Part shown: positions 6,722 through 15,034 of the stretch, piece after piece
How the letters are laid out: every line of letters begins with the position of its first letter
Numbering within the stretch: position 1 is the first letter of the stretch
NCBI GenBank assembly: GCA_023412715.1
Contig: JAEZCC010000044.1
Coordinates: forward strand, 124,001-188,000
Length of the DNA stretch: 64,000 nucleotides
Direction of reading: 5' to 3'
Source: Bacillota bacterium
Lineage (GTDB): Bacteria; Bacillota; Clostridia; Oscillospirales; Acutalibacteraceae
The notes under the pieces: generated by a model
What the model saw: only the letters and a program-made list of their open reading frames with translations
What the model was told of the DNA's origin: nothing
Database searches by the model: none
Translations under genes and position numbers: made by a program

Positions 6722-9346
6722 TTGCTTCAAAATCAGGAGTACATTCAGGAATTCGTCGACGAGGCGAAGGGCCATCTCGAAACGATAGAATCCATCCTGC
6801 TCCGGATGGATGAGATCCAGAAAAGCCCGGAGCCGATCAACGAGGTTTTCCGGGCGGTCCACAGCATTAAGGGCACGGCGGGATTTTTCGGCCTGCAGAA
6901 CATCGTCGGCCTGTCCCATGCCATGGAAAATGTTTTCGGCGAAATGAGGGACGGGCATTTCCATCTTACCGACGAGGCGGCGGACGTGCTGCTGACCTCC
7001 AACGACTGCCTGAGGAATCTGATTGAACATGTGGCGGAAAGCGAAACTATGCCTACAGATTCCTGCCTGCGCAGTCTGGAGGGCCTGCTGGGCGGTTCCG
7101 GGCGGCCGGATTCGGAGCAGCAGCGTGCCGATCCGGCCGGGGCGGGGAATCCGGAAGCGCGGAACGCGCCGGAAAAGCTTTCCGGGCCGGCCGGGGCATC
7201 TTCCGTCGGAACAATGACGCCGGCGGCAAAAGGGAAAACGGAGCCGGCACGAAGCGGGCAGCAGGCCGCGCCCGTCCGGATGGAGGACAGCGTGAGGGTC
7301 AATGTCCAGATCCTGAACGATCTGCTCAATATGGCCAGCGAGATGGTTCTCGGCAGAAATCAGCTTCTGCGCACGCTCGAAAATTACAAGAAAACCATTC
7401 CAGGACTGGCGCCGATCCTGCAGAATGTCGACCGGCTGACCAGCGGCATGCAGGAAAAAGTCATGCAGACCCGCATGCAGCCGGTCGCCAACGTATTCAG
7501 CAAATTCCCCAGAATGATCCGCGACCTTTCCAGAACGCTCCACAAAGAGATCGAGCTGACCATAGAAGGCTCCGACGTGGAACTCGACAAGTCGATGATC
7601 GAGGCCCTGGGCGACCCGATGGCTCACCTGGTCAGGAACGCGGCGGACCACGGCCTGGAAAGCCCGGAGGAACGCGAGGCCGCTGGAAAAAGCAGGATAG
7701 GGAACATCCTGCTGAAGGCGTACCACGAGGGCGGCTTTGTCAACATCGACGTGTCGGACGACGGCGGCGGGCTGGACGTTGAAAAAATCAAGCGCAAGGC
7801 AATTGAAAACAGCCTTGCGACCCGGCCGGAAATCGAGGCCATGAGCGAACAGGACGTTTTCAAGCTGATTTTCAGGCCGGGCTTTTCAACGGCGGAAGAG
7901 GTCACGGATCTTTCCGGGCGCGGCGTAGGCATGGACGTAGTCAGAACGAACGTCGAAAAGCTTGGTGGATCCATCGAAATCTATTCCTCGGCCGGCAAGG
8001 GGACCACGTTCCGTCTGGTCCTTCCGCTGACGCTTGCCATCATCCAGTCTTTAATTGTCGAGACGGCGGGCCAGACCTTCGCCTTTCCCCAGGTCAACAT
8101 GAAAGAGATTGTAAGGATCAAAACGGATTCCAACAAAATCGAACGGATCAACGGAACGGACGTCCTTCGGCTCAGAGGAAAGCTTCTTCCGGTCATCTCT
8201 CTTTCGAAAGCGCTGAAAACGGGAGGAAACACCGCGGCCGAATCGGAAGAGACCATTATCGTCGTCATTAAGGTGGGCGCCGCGCGTTTTGGAATCGCCG
8301 TCCGCTCCATCCTGGAAAGCGAAGAGACGCTTGTCAAGCCTCTGCCCCAGGCGCTGAAATGCTGTGCCTGCTATTCCGGCGTCACCATTTTAGGGGACGG
8401 GAAGACCGCCATGATTCTCGACCCGGAAGGAATCATAAAGGCCGTGAAAATGAAGAACATCGCGAAATTTACGGAGGAAGAGTCCGCGGCCGCCGGAGCT
8501 TCTGCCGAAAGCGGAATGGCGCAGCAGGATCTTCTGCTGTTCCAATGCTCCGGCAACGAGACCTTCGCGCTGGACATGTCGCTTGTCGCCCGCGTGGAAG
8601 CGATTTTGCAGCAGCAGATCGACAAAGTCGGCAGCCGGGAATTTTTCCAGTACCGCGGCGACACCCTGAGAATCATACGGCCTGAGGATTTTCTTCCGGT
8701 CAACCGGGGTGAGATGCCCGCCGACAAGATGTATGTCATCATTCCGAAGCTGGTTTCCCACCCGATGGGGATTCTGGCGAGGCGGATTGTGGATAATGTC
8801 AAGACCGTCGTCCGGCTCAATTCCGGAGATTTAAAGTCGAAAGGCCTGCTGGGATCCATGCTGCATAACGGGAAAATCGTGCTTCTGCTTCAGCTGTACG
8901 AGCTGTTCGAGCTTGCGGACCCCTCTCACTACTCTTCACAGGGGAAGCGCGCGGGCGGTTCCTGTCACCTGCTTCTTGTGGAAGACACGCCTTTTTTTCA
9001 GAAGGTCATACGGGAATATTTTGAAGAGGCGGGGTACGGGGTCACGGTCGCCCCGAACGGCAAGGCGGCGCTGGAATGCCTTGAGTGCGGAAGATTCGAC
9101 GCCGTCGTCAGCGATATCAACATGCCGGTCATGAACGGTCTGGAGCTGGTCCGAAGAATCCGGGACGACGCCTCTCTGGCGGAGATGCCGGTCGTCGCGC
9201 TGACGTCCCTGACGGGAGAAAAGAATGAGGAGGCCGGCCTGAACAGCGGGTTCGACTGTTACGAATGCAAGCTCGACCGCGAGCATCTGCTGAGCACCAT
9301 GCAGTCGATCCTGAATCGAAAGAAGGGCGGTGACATCGCTTGCTGA
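6722..9346 (+). CDS. cheA: Hybrid chemotaxis kinase CheA with two CheW domains and a C-terminal receiver
   Basis: An 874-residue histidine kinase. P1 (residues 1-105) carries phospho-histidine H47 in VHSIKGTAGFFG. Residues about 120-185 form a Gly/Pro/Ala-rich linker in the place of a P2 domain. P3 dimerisation covers about 188-255. P4 ATPase covers about 256-440, with the N box HLVRNAADHG (302-311), DDGGG and GRGVGM. A CheW-like P5 domain lies at about 440-580, a second CheW-like domain at about 600-735, and a receiver at about 748-865 with phospho-acceptor D798 (SDINMPVMNG). The start is TTG 6722 with AAGGAAGGCGG upstream. The fused receiver suggests internal phosphate-sink or relay behaviour, as in Frz/Pil-type kinases (inference). 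Confidence 0.95.
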   Translation: MLQNQEYIQEFVDEAKGHLETIESILLRMDEIQKSPEPINEVFRAVHSIKGTAGFFGLQNIVGLSHAMENVFGEMRDGHFHLTDEAADVLLTSNDCLRNLIEHVAESETMPTDSCLRSLEGLLGGSGRPDSEQQRADPAGAGNPEARNAPEKLSGPAGASSVGTMTPAAKGKTEPARSGQQAAPVRMEDSVRVNVQILNDLLNMASEMVLGRNQLLRTLENYKKTIPGLAPILQNVDRLTSGMQEKVMQTRMQPVANVFSKFPRMIRDLSRTLHKEIELTIEGSDVELDKSMIEALGDPMAHLVRNAADHGLESPEEREAAGKSRIGNILLKAYHEGGFVNIDVSDDGGGLDVEKIKRKAIENSLATRPEIEAMSEQDVFKLIFRPGFSTAEEVTDLSGRGVGMDVVRTNVEKLGGSIEIYSSAGKGTTFRLVLPLTLAIIQSLIVETAGQTFAFPQVNMKEIVRIKTDSNKIERINGTDVLRLRGKLLPVISLSKALKTGGNTAAESEETIIVVIKVGAARFGIAVRSILESEETLVKPLPQALKCCACYSGVTILGDGKTAMILDPEGIIKAVKMKNIAKFTEEESAAAGASAESGMAQQDLLLFQCSGNETFALDMSLVARVEAILQQQIDKVGSREFFQYRGDTLRIIRPEDFLPVNRGEMPADKMYVIIPKLVSHPMGILARRIVDNVKTVVRLNSGDLKSKGLLGSMLHNGKIVLLLQLYELFELADPSHYSSQGKRAGGSCHLLLVEDTPFFQKVIREYFEEAGYGVTVAPNGKAALECLECGRFDAVVSDINMPVMNGLELVRRIRDDASLAEMPVVALTSLTGEKNEEAGLNSGFDCYECKLDREHLLSTMQSILNRKKGGDIAC

Positions 9347-9777
9347 CGCTTCTGACCTTCCGAATCAGGGACACTCTGTTCGGCATAGAAATCGAGGCCG
9401 TGCGCGAGATCAACCGGAATGTGGAATATACGGTCGTGCCGGACGCGCCGGCGGACATTGTGGGGCTATTCAATATGCGCGGGCACATCGTGGTCCTCTA
9501 CAACCTTTCTTATCTCTTCCGCAACCCGGACTGCGCCGTCCGGCAGGGCTCCACGTGCATCGTCCTCAAATCGGCAGGCGAGAACCAGGACAACAACGGG
9601 TTCTTTATCGATCAGACGGGCGACGTCCTGGGCGTGGAAGAAGCTTCTCTTGAACCGCCTCCGGCCAACGCTTCCGGTCCGGAGCTTACATACGTCAAAA
9701 ACGTGGCAAAACTGGAAAAAGAACTTCTGCTGTTGCTGGATCCGGAAAAAATTTTCCATACCGACAGCGAACATTAA
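9340..9777 (+). CDS. cheW: Chemotaxis coupling protein CheW
   Basis: A 145-residue single CheW domain that would bridge the receptor and CheA. It starts with the usual LLTFRIRDTLFGIEIEAVREI strand-helix pattern (given here as separate pieces: TFRIRDTLFGI, VREINR) and has the conserved GLFNMRGHIVVLYNL core. The start is TTG 9340, which overlaps the cheA stop by 7 nt, with AAGGGCGGTGA just upstream, so translation is probably coupled to cheA. Unlike many CheW proteins it has a PPPAN insertion late in the domain. The receptor gene follows after 14 nt. Confidence 0.9.
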   Translation: MLTLLTFRIRDTLFGIEIEAVREINRNVEYTVVPDAPADIVGLFNMRGHIVVLYNLSYLFRNPDCAVRQGSTCIVLKSAGENQDNNGFFIDQTGDVLGVEEASLEPPPANASGPELTYVKNVAKLEKELLLLLDPEKIFHTDSEH

Positions 9778-9791
9778 AAGGGGAAAAAACT

Positions 9792-11498
9792 ATGTCGCTA
9801 TTGAAATCAACAAAAAGAAAGCTGGACGAACAATCCCTGAGAGACCTGACAGAAAAGCTGATGGACAACCTGGAAAAGCTGGCGGAAGGCGATCTGAACC
9901 TTGAACTGGACCCCGAGCCGTTCGGCGTGGATTCGGACGAAATCTGCGGCATGTTCGCGCGTATCAACCGGGCGGTGGAGACCATAGGCGGCAGACTCGG
10001 AAAAATGTCGGAAGAAACGGACGCGCTGTCCCGTGCGGCTGCCGGGGGCAACCTTTCCGCCCGGGCGGATCTGCAGCCGTACGGCGGGTGCTACCGGACG
10101 ATCCTTGAAAACGTCAACCGGTCTCTCGACGGCGTTTCGGAACCGCTGAAAGCGGTGGCCGGTGCCCTGGAAGACGCCGCCTCCGGGAAGCTGACGGCGG
10201 AATCCGTCCCGGAAATGAGCGGCGATTTCGGAGAAATCAGCGGGCTGCTTTCCACCGTGGTTTCCTCCTTCGGCGGGTCCGTGTCGCAGATCAAAAGCGT
10301 CGTCGCCGACCTTGACGTGAAAATCAGCGGGATGATCAGCATCTCGTCGGAGTTGGCCGCAAGCTCAGAGCAGGCCAGCAGCCGCACCAACGCCGCCAGC
10401 TCGGCAATCGACGAGATTTCTGCGGGAATGACGCAGTCCTCGGCGACCTTGTCTTCGTCGGCCTCCAACGTCGGGATGATTGCCGCGGCGGTCGAAGAGA
10501 TGAGCGGAACCGTCCGCAGCCTTGCGGCCGCGTCGGAAGAGACGTCGACCGGGGTCAATGAGGTGACAAAGCTGGTCGCCGATATTTCTGAGAATATCGG
10601 GGATATTTCGACCGCGTCGCAGAATGTTTCAACGGGAATCACCAGCACCGTAGACGCCATCCGTGAAATCAGCCTTTCTTTGAACGAAGTCGGAAAGAGC
10701 TGCGAAAAATCCCTGCACATCGCCAACGACGCGGGAATCAAGGCCAAAGACACGAATGATATTATCGAAAAGCTGAACGCCTCCAGCAAGCAGATCGGCA
10801 AGGTCGTGAACCTGATTAACGAAATTGCGAGCCAGACGAACATTCTGGCGCTGAATGCCGCCATCGAAGCGGCCAGCGCCGGCGACGCGGGCAAAGGGTT
10901 CGCGGTCGTCGCCAACGAGGTGAAAGAGCTGGCGAAGCAGACCGCGGAAGCGACGGACGAGATACGGCAGCAAATCGAGACGATGCAGGCGAATATGGCG
11001 TCCGCCGTCGGGGCCGTTTCGGGAATCAACGATGTCATTCACGATATCACGGAGATTTCCAATACCATCGCTTCGGCGGTCACGGAGCAGACCGCGGCCA
11101 CCACGCAGATCTCCACGTCGGCGACGGAAGCCGCGGGCGACCTGACGAAGATGACGAACGACATCGGGGCCATGGCCGAGGACGCCAAAAAGGTCTCGAA
11201 CAGCGTTCAGGAGTCGGCCAAAGGGGTCCACGAAATCGCCCGGTCCTCGGCGGAGCTGTCCAAAGCGGCGGAAGAGGCGGCGATGAATTCCGAAAGGGCT
11301 TCCGTCGCGCTTTCGGAAATCAACAAGACCACCGACGAAATGTCGAAGGGCGTCACAGAAATTTCCAAGGATCTGCACGACATCGACGAGGCTTCGGCGG
11401 AAGTGGCCAAGAGCGCGTCGAAGATAAAAAATTCGTCCGCGGCCCTGTCCGGTATTTCAGACAGCATCGGGCAGACAATCGGCGGATATGCCATATAG
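9792..11498 (+). CDS. Cytoplasmic methyl-accepting chemotaxis protein with HAMP-like repeats
   Basis: A 568-residue receptor with no signal peptide, membrane segment or recognisable ligand-binding domain. Residues about 20-165 contain three HAMP-like units, each with a glycine-acidic turn (AEGDLNLEL, AGGNLSARA, ASGKLTAES) followed by an amphipathic helix. The rest is the coiled-coil signalling domain with its conserved hairpin tip at about 343-383 (EIASQTNILALNAA ... VVANEVKELA). Glu/Gln/Ala-rich helices on both sides could carry methylation sites for CheR/CheB. Input must come from the cytoplasm or from partner proteins. It is the only receptor in the operon, so it is presumably dedicated to this CheA/CheW. 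The ATG is preceded by AAAAGGGGAAAA. Confidence 0.93.
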   Translation: MSLLKSTKRKLDEQSLRDLTEKLMDNLEKLAEGDLNLELDPEPFGVDSDEICGMFARINRAVETIGGRLGKMSEETDALSRAAAGGNLSARADLQPYGGCYRTILENVNRSLDGVSEPLKAVAGALEDAASGKLTAESVPEMSGDFGEISGLLSTVVSSFGGSVSQIKSVVADLDVKISGMISISSELAASSEQASSRTNAASSAIDEISAGMTQSSATLSSSASNVGMIAAAVEEMSGTVRSLAAASEETSTGVNEVTKLVADISENIGDISTASQNVSTGITSTVDAIREISLSLNEVGKSCEKSLHIANDAGIKAKDTNDIIEKLNASSKQIGKVVNLINEIASQTNILALNAAIEAASAGDAGKGFAVVANEVKELAKQTAEATDEIRQQIETMQANMASAVGAVSGINDVIHDITEISNTIASAVTEQTAATTQISTSATEAAGDLTKMTNDIGAMAEDAKKVSNSVQESAKGVHEIARSSAELSKAAEEAAMNSERASVALSEINKTTDEMSKGVTEISKDLHDIDEASAEVAKSASKIKNSSAALSGISDSIGQTIGGYAI

Positions 11499-11516
11499 CG
11501 CCGGGTGCGGACGAAG

Positions 11517-12578
11517 ATGAGCAGGTTATCTGTCCTGATTGTCGACGACTCCGGCCTCTACAGGCGGATTCTTTCCGAGGCCGTGACGAACGCGGCGGCC
11601 GACTCCGAGGTCCTGCTTGCGGAAAACGGGCTGCAGGCGCTCGAAATTCTGGCGGCAAAGCGCGCCGACGCCTGCCTGCTTGACGTGAACATGCCGGTCA
11701 TGGACGGCCTTGAAACCTTGAAAAGGGTCAAACTGAGCCACCCGCAGCTGCCGGTCATCATGGTGAGCGGCGATTCCAAAGACGGGCCCGCGCTGACCGT
11801 GCAGGCCCTGCGGCTGGGGGCGCTCGATTTTATCACAAAGCCGCTCGACCAGGATTTTGAAGCGAACATGCTCCTCATGAGCAGCCACCTGAAAGCGCTT
11901 TTCGACCATATCCGCAGGCAGGGCGGCAGAAGGGCGCCGCAAAGCCCCGCCAGGGCAGGCAGGCGCGGCGTTCCCGCCGGAACCCGCCCCGCCGATCTTG
12001 TTGTGATGGCTTCCAGCACCGGCGGGCCTGTCGCGCTGGAGAAGGTCGTCCCGAAACTGGACGCAGATTTTCCAAAGCCGATCCTGGTCGTTCAGCACAT
12101 GCCTCCCGACTTTACCAAGGCGTTTTCCGAGAGCCTGGACCGGAAAAGCCGGATTGCCGTGCGGGAAGCGAAAGAAGGGGACGGCATTGTGCCGGGCCGG
12201 GTGCTCATCGCCCCCGGCGGATACCACATGAAGGTAAAGCGTATTTCCGCATCGGAGCAGCGGATTCGGCTGGAAAAATCCGAACCCGTCTGCGGCGTCC
12301 GCCCGTCCGCGGACGTTTTGTTTGCTTCCGCCGCCTCGGCGTATGAAAATATGAACGTGCTGGCCGTCGTGCTGACCGGGATGGGCAAGGACGGCACGGA
12401 CGGGGTGGCCGCGCTGAAAGAGAAGACAAGCTGCCGCTGCATCACGCAGAGCGAGAGGTCGTGCGTCGTCTACGGCATGCCCCGGAGCGTTTGTGAATCC
12501 GGGCTTTCCGACGGAGTCTTTGACATTGAAGAGATCGCAGAGCAGATTACGCTGAATGCATCACAGGAGTTGAAGTAG
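11517..12578 (+). CDS. cheB: Chemotaxis protein-glutamate methylesterase CheB
   Basis: Demethylates and deamidates receptor glutamates for adaptation. The receiver covers residues 1-125 with DD at 10-11 and phospho-acceptor D56 (LLDVNMPVMDG). A basic Gly/Ala/Arg linker precedes the esterase domain, which shows the serine site ASSTGGP, histidine in QHMPPDFT and aspartate in LTGMGKDG, all three members of the catalytic triad. The 353-residue length is typical. ATG 11517 is preferred; GTG 11505 in the same frame is an alternative that would add four residues. The stop abuts the TTG start of cheR, so the two adaptation enzymes are translationally coupled. Confidence 0.95.
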   Translation: MSRLSVLIVDDSGLYRRILSEAVTNAAADSEVLLAENGLQALEILAAKRADACLLDVNMPVMDGLETLKRVKLSHPQLPVIMVSGDSKDGPALTVQALRLGALDFITKPLDQDFEANMLLMSSHLKALFDHIRRQGGRRAPQSPARAGRRGVPAGTRPADLVVMASSTGGPVALEKVVPKLDADFPKPILVVQHMPPDFTKAFSESLDRKSRIAVREAKEGDGIVPGRVLIAPGGYHMKVKRISASEQRIRLEKSEPVCGVRPSADVLFASAASAYENMNVLAVVLTGMGKDGTDGVAALKEKTSCRCITQSERSCVVYGMPRSVCESGLSDGVFDIEEIAEQITLNASQELK

Positions 12579-13424
12579 TTGCCGGCGAAATTGACGGAGT
12601 ACGAATACCTTCTGTTCAACCGATTTTTTATAGAGAAAACGGGAATCGAAATCAAACCGGAAAAAGCGTACCTGATTGAAACGCGCCTGGAAAAAATCCT
12701 GAAAGAGCTGAATTTCGGTTCCTACCAGCAGCTGTTTTTTGCCGCGCAGACAGACTGCGGCGGCACTCTTTCGGCGCGCATTGTCGACGCCATCACGACT
12801 AACGAAACCTTCTGGTTCCGGGACAGGCTGCCGTGGCAGTATCTTGAGCAGAACAGAATGGAAGGCTATATTGAGGAACTCAGGCGTCAGAAAAAGGACA
12901 AAATCCGGATATGGAGCGCGGCGTCCTCCACCGGGCAGGAAGCCTATTCCACGGCAATCATGATCGACCGCTTCCTGAAAACGCGCCGTATTGCCGACGT
13001 GACGCTTTCCCAATTCGAAATTATTGCGACGGACATCTCGCAGGCGGTCCTGGATGCCGCGCAGAAGGGGCGGTTCGACCCGATTGCGGCGGCAAGAGGG
13101 CTGGACGGCGCCCTTCTGGAGCGGTATTTCACCAAGACCGGCCCGGATTACGAGATCAAGGAAGAAATTCGGGCGGCGGTACGCTTTCAAAGGTTCAACC
13201 TGCAGAACAGTTTCTCGGCCCTCGGGACATTCGACGTGATTTTTCTGAGGTATGTCATGATCTATTTTTCCGAGCGGCTGAGAACGGAAATTGCAAGCAA
13301 GCTGCAGACTTCGCTGAAGGACGACGGAGTCTTATTTTTGGGTTCATCGGAACTTTACAAATGTATCAGCAGCAGCTTTACCACACACAGCTTTCATCAG
13401 GGGATGTTCTATGCGAAGAGCTGA
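12579..13424 (+). CDS. cheR: Chemotaxis receptor methyltransferase CheR
   Basis: Methylates receptor glutamates using S-adenosylmethionine. The 281-residue protein has the CheR N-terminal helical domain (to about residue 75) and a class I methyltransferase domain with the SAM-binding motif WSAASSTGQEAYS (canonical form WSAGCSTGEEPYS), the NETFWFRD element before it, the ATDIS acidic strand and the FDVIFLRYVMIYF motif IV. No TPR or other extension is present. The start is TTG 12579, directly after the cheB stop, with AGGAG about 9 nt upstream. CheY follows after 42 nt. Confidence 0.95.
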   Translation: MPAKLTEYEYLLFNRFFIEKTGIEIKPEKAYLIETRLEKILKELNFGSYQQLFFAAQTDCGGTLSARIVDAITTNETFWFRDRLPWQYLEQNRMEGYIEELRRQKKDKIRIWSAASSTGQEAYSTAIMIDRFLKTRRIADVTLSQFEIIATDISQAVLDAAQKGRFDPIAAARGLDGALLERYFTKTGPDYEIKEEIRAAVRFQRFNLQNSFSALGTFDVIFLRYVMIYFSERLRTEIASKLQTSLKDDGVLFLGSSELYKCISSSFTTHSFHQGMFYAKS

Positions 13425-13466
13425 CGTTCGTTTCGCCCTGCGACGAACGGATAAGGGGGCAGCAAT

Positions 13467-13829
13467 ATGGTCAGAAAAATATTGATTGTCGATGATTCGC
13501 CCATGATTCATAACCTGCTGCGGAAGATGCTTCTTGCGGGCGGGTATGAGGTCTGCGGAGACGCCAGAAACGGGCGGGACGCGCTGGATCTGTTTGAACG
13601 GCTGAACCCGGATCTCGTTTTCATGGACGTCACCATGCCGGTGATGGACGGAATCACGGCGGCGAAAGCCATCAAACAGAAGCATCCGGACGCGCGGATC
13701 ATCATGCTGACCGCCATGGGGGACGAGGAAATCGTCGGCCAGGCGGCGCGGGCAGGCGTGGACGTCTTCCTGAAAAAGCCTTTTAACGATTATAAAATCG
13801 TGAGCGCTATTTCAAAGCTGACCGAATAG
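13467..13829 (+). CDS. cheY: CheY-type single-domain response regulator
   Basis: A 120-residue stand-alone receiver with DD at 9-10, phospho-acceptor D54 (FMDVTMPVMDG), the TAM switch residue region and lysine in LKKPF. In flagellar systems CheY-P binds the motor switch, but no flagellar gene lies in this window, so the target is unknown. The ATG has GGGGGC upstream. It is bracketed by cheR and the HD-GYP gene, and it is the likely substrate of the two CheX-like phosphatases. Confidence 0.93.
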   Translation: MVRKILIVDDSPMIHNLLRKMLLAGGYEVCGDARNGRDALDLFERLNPDLVFMDVTMPVMDGITAAKAIKQKHPDARIIMLTAMGDEEIVGQAARAGVDVFLKKPFNDYKIVSAISKLTE

Positions 13830-13849
13830 AACCATAGGGGAACGATATT

Positions 13850-14893
13850 ATGACTCGATTCAAGGCGATTCTCGTGGACGACGACGAAGCCGGCCTGCCG
13901 CTGATGAAGAGCTGTCTGGAGCGTATGGATCTGGACGTGCAGTGCTACGGCGATCCGGCGAAAGCTCTGCGGGATGCCGCAGACGGCGAGCCGGATATCA
14001 TTTTCGTCGATTCCGCGATGCCGAGGACGGATGAAATCGGATTCATTTCGGCGTTCAGGCGCCGCAATGCGAAAACGCCGATCATCATGCTCGCAGGCTC
14101 CGCCGACCGCTCCGTCATGCTGAGCGCGCTGAAGGCCGGCGCGACGGAATTTCTCCAGAAGCCCGTCCGCTATGCGGAGCTGTATCTTCGTTCCTCCAAC
14201 CTTCTGCATCTGAAGCAGTACCAGAACATGATGGACCGCAGGGCCTCCGCCCTGGAGCAAACAGTGAAAAAAGAGGCGGAAGAAATCGTCGACAGCGAGC
14301 GGGAAACCTTGCTGGTGCTGGCGAAAGCGGCGGACCATAAAGACCCCGAAACCGGCATGCATATAATGCGTGTCGCGACATATTCCAGGCTTCTGGCGAA
14401 GGCCGCCGAAGCAGGCAACGGTTTCTGCAACCTGATTTATGATTCCTCCCCGCTGCACGACGTGGGAAAAGTCGGCATTCCGGATCGCATCCTTCAGAAA
14501 AAGGGACGGCTTACGGAAGAAGAGTTTTGCGTTATGAAAAAGCATACGCTCATCGGATACGACATCCTGAACAACACCCGCAGCAAGTATCTTGTGATGG
14601 GAAAATCCATTGCGGTTTCGCACCATGAACGATTTGACGGCTCCGGGTATCCCTACGGGCTTTCCGGCGAGCGCATCCCGGTAGAAGGAAGAATCGTTGC
14701 AGTCGCCGACGTTTTCGACGCCCTGCTTTCGGAACGCTCTTATAAACGCGCATGGAGCGTCGACGGGGCCGTCGGTTATGTCGCCGGTCAGAAGGGACGG
14801 CATTTCGACCCCAAAATCGTGGACGCTTTTCTGAGCCATATCGATTGGTTTGTCAAAGTTTACAGGGAATATCGGGATAGCCCGACCGCGTAG
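13850..14893 (+). CDS. Receiver-HD-GYP protein, probable cyclic-di-GMP phosphodiesterase
   Basis: A 347-residue RpfG-like response regulator. The receiver (1-120) has DDD at 10-12, phospho-acceptor D54 (FVDSAMP) and lysine in LQKPV. A short coiled helix leads to the HD-GYP domain (about 145-340), with HxxR at 171-174, HD at 203-204 (PLHDVGKVGIP), HH at 258-259 and the full signature GSGYP at 264-268. HD-GYP enzymes linearise cyclic-di-GMP. It ends the chemosensory operon, before a terminator, so it is the probable output: CheA phosphorylation would set c-di-GMP levels. ATG 13850 follows AGGGGAACG. Confidence 0.93.
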   Translation: MTRFKAILVDDDEAGLPLMKSCLERMDLDVQCYGDPAKALRDAADGEPDIIFVDSAMPRTDEIGFISAFRRRNAKTPIIMLAGSADRSVMLSALKAGATEFLQKPVRYAELYLRSSNLLHLKQYQNMMDRRASALEQTVKKEAEEIVDSERETLLVLAKAADHKDPETGMHIMRVATYSRLLAKAAEAGNGFCNLIYDSSPLHDVGKVGIPDRILQKKGRLTEEEFCVMKKHTLIGYDILNNTRSKYLVMGKSIAVSHHERFDGSGYPYGLSGERIPVEGRIVAVADVFDALLSERSYKRAWSVDGAVGYVAGQKGRHFDPKIVDAFLSHIDWFVKVYREYRDSPTA

Positions 14894-14946
14894 CGGGAAC
14901 GCGCGGCCGGAAAACCGCCGCGCCGCGCGAAGCTGCCGGCAGCCGG

Positions 14947-14980
14947 AAACCGCCTCGGAAACGAGGCGGTTTATTTTTTG
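14947..14980 (+). terminator. Rho-independent terminator of the chemosensory operon
   Basis: Perfect 11-bp stem AAACCGCCTCG (14947-14957) with CGAGGCGGTTT (14962-14972), GAAA loop, then ATTTTTTG. It cleanly separates the signalling operon from spoIIIA. Confidence 0.95.
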
Positions 14981-15034
14981 TTCTAATGCGGTGGCTTTGT
15001 CCATATGTATGTGGTGAAGGGAGAGGACAAGGCA

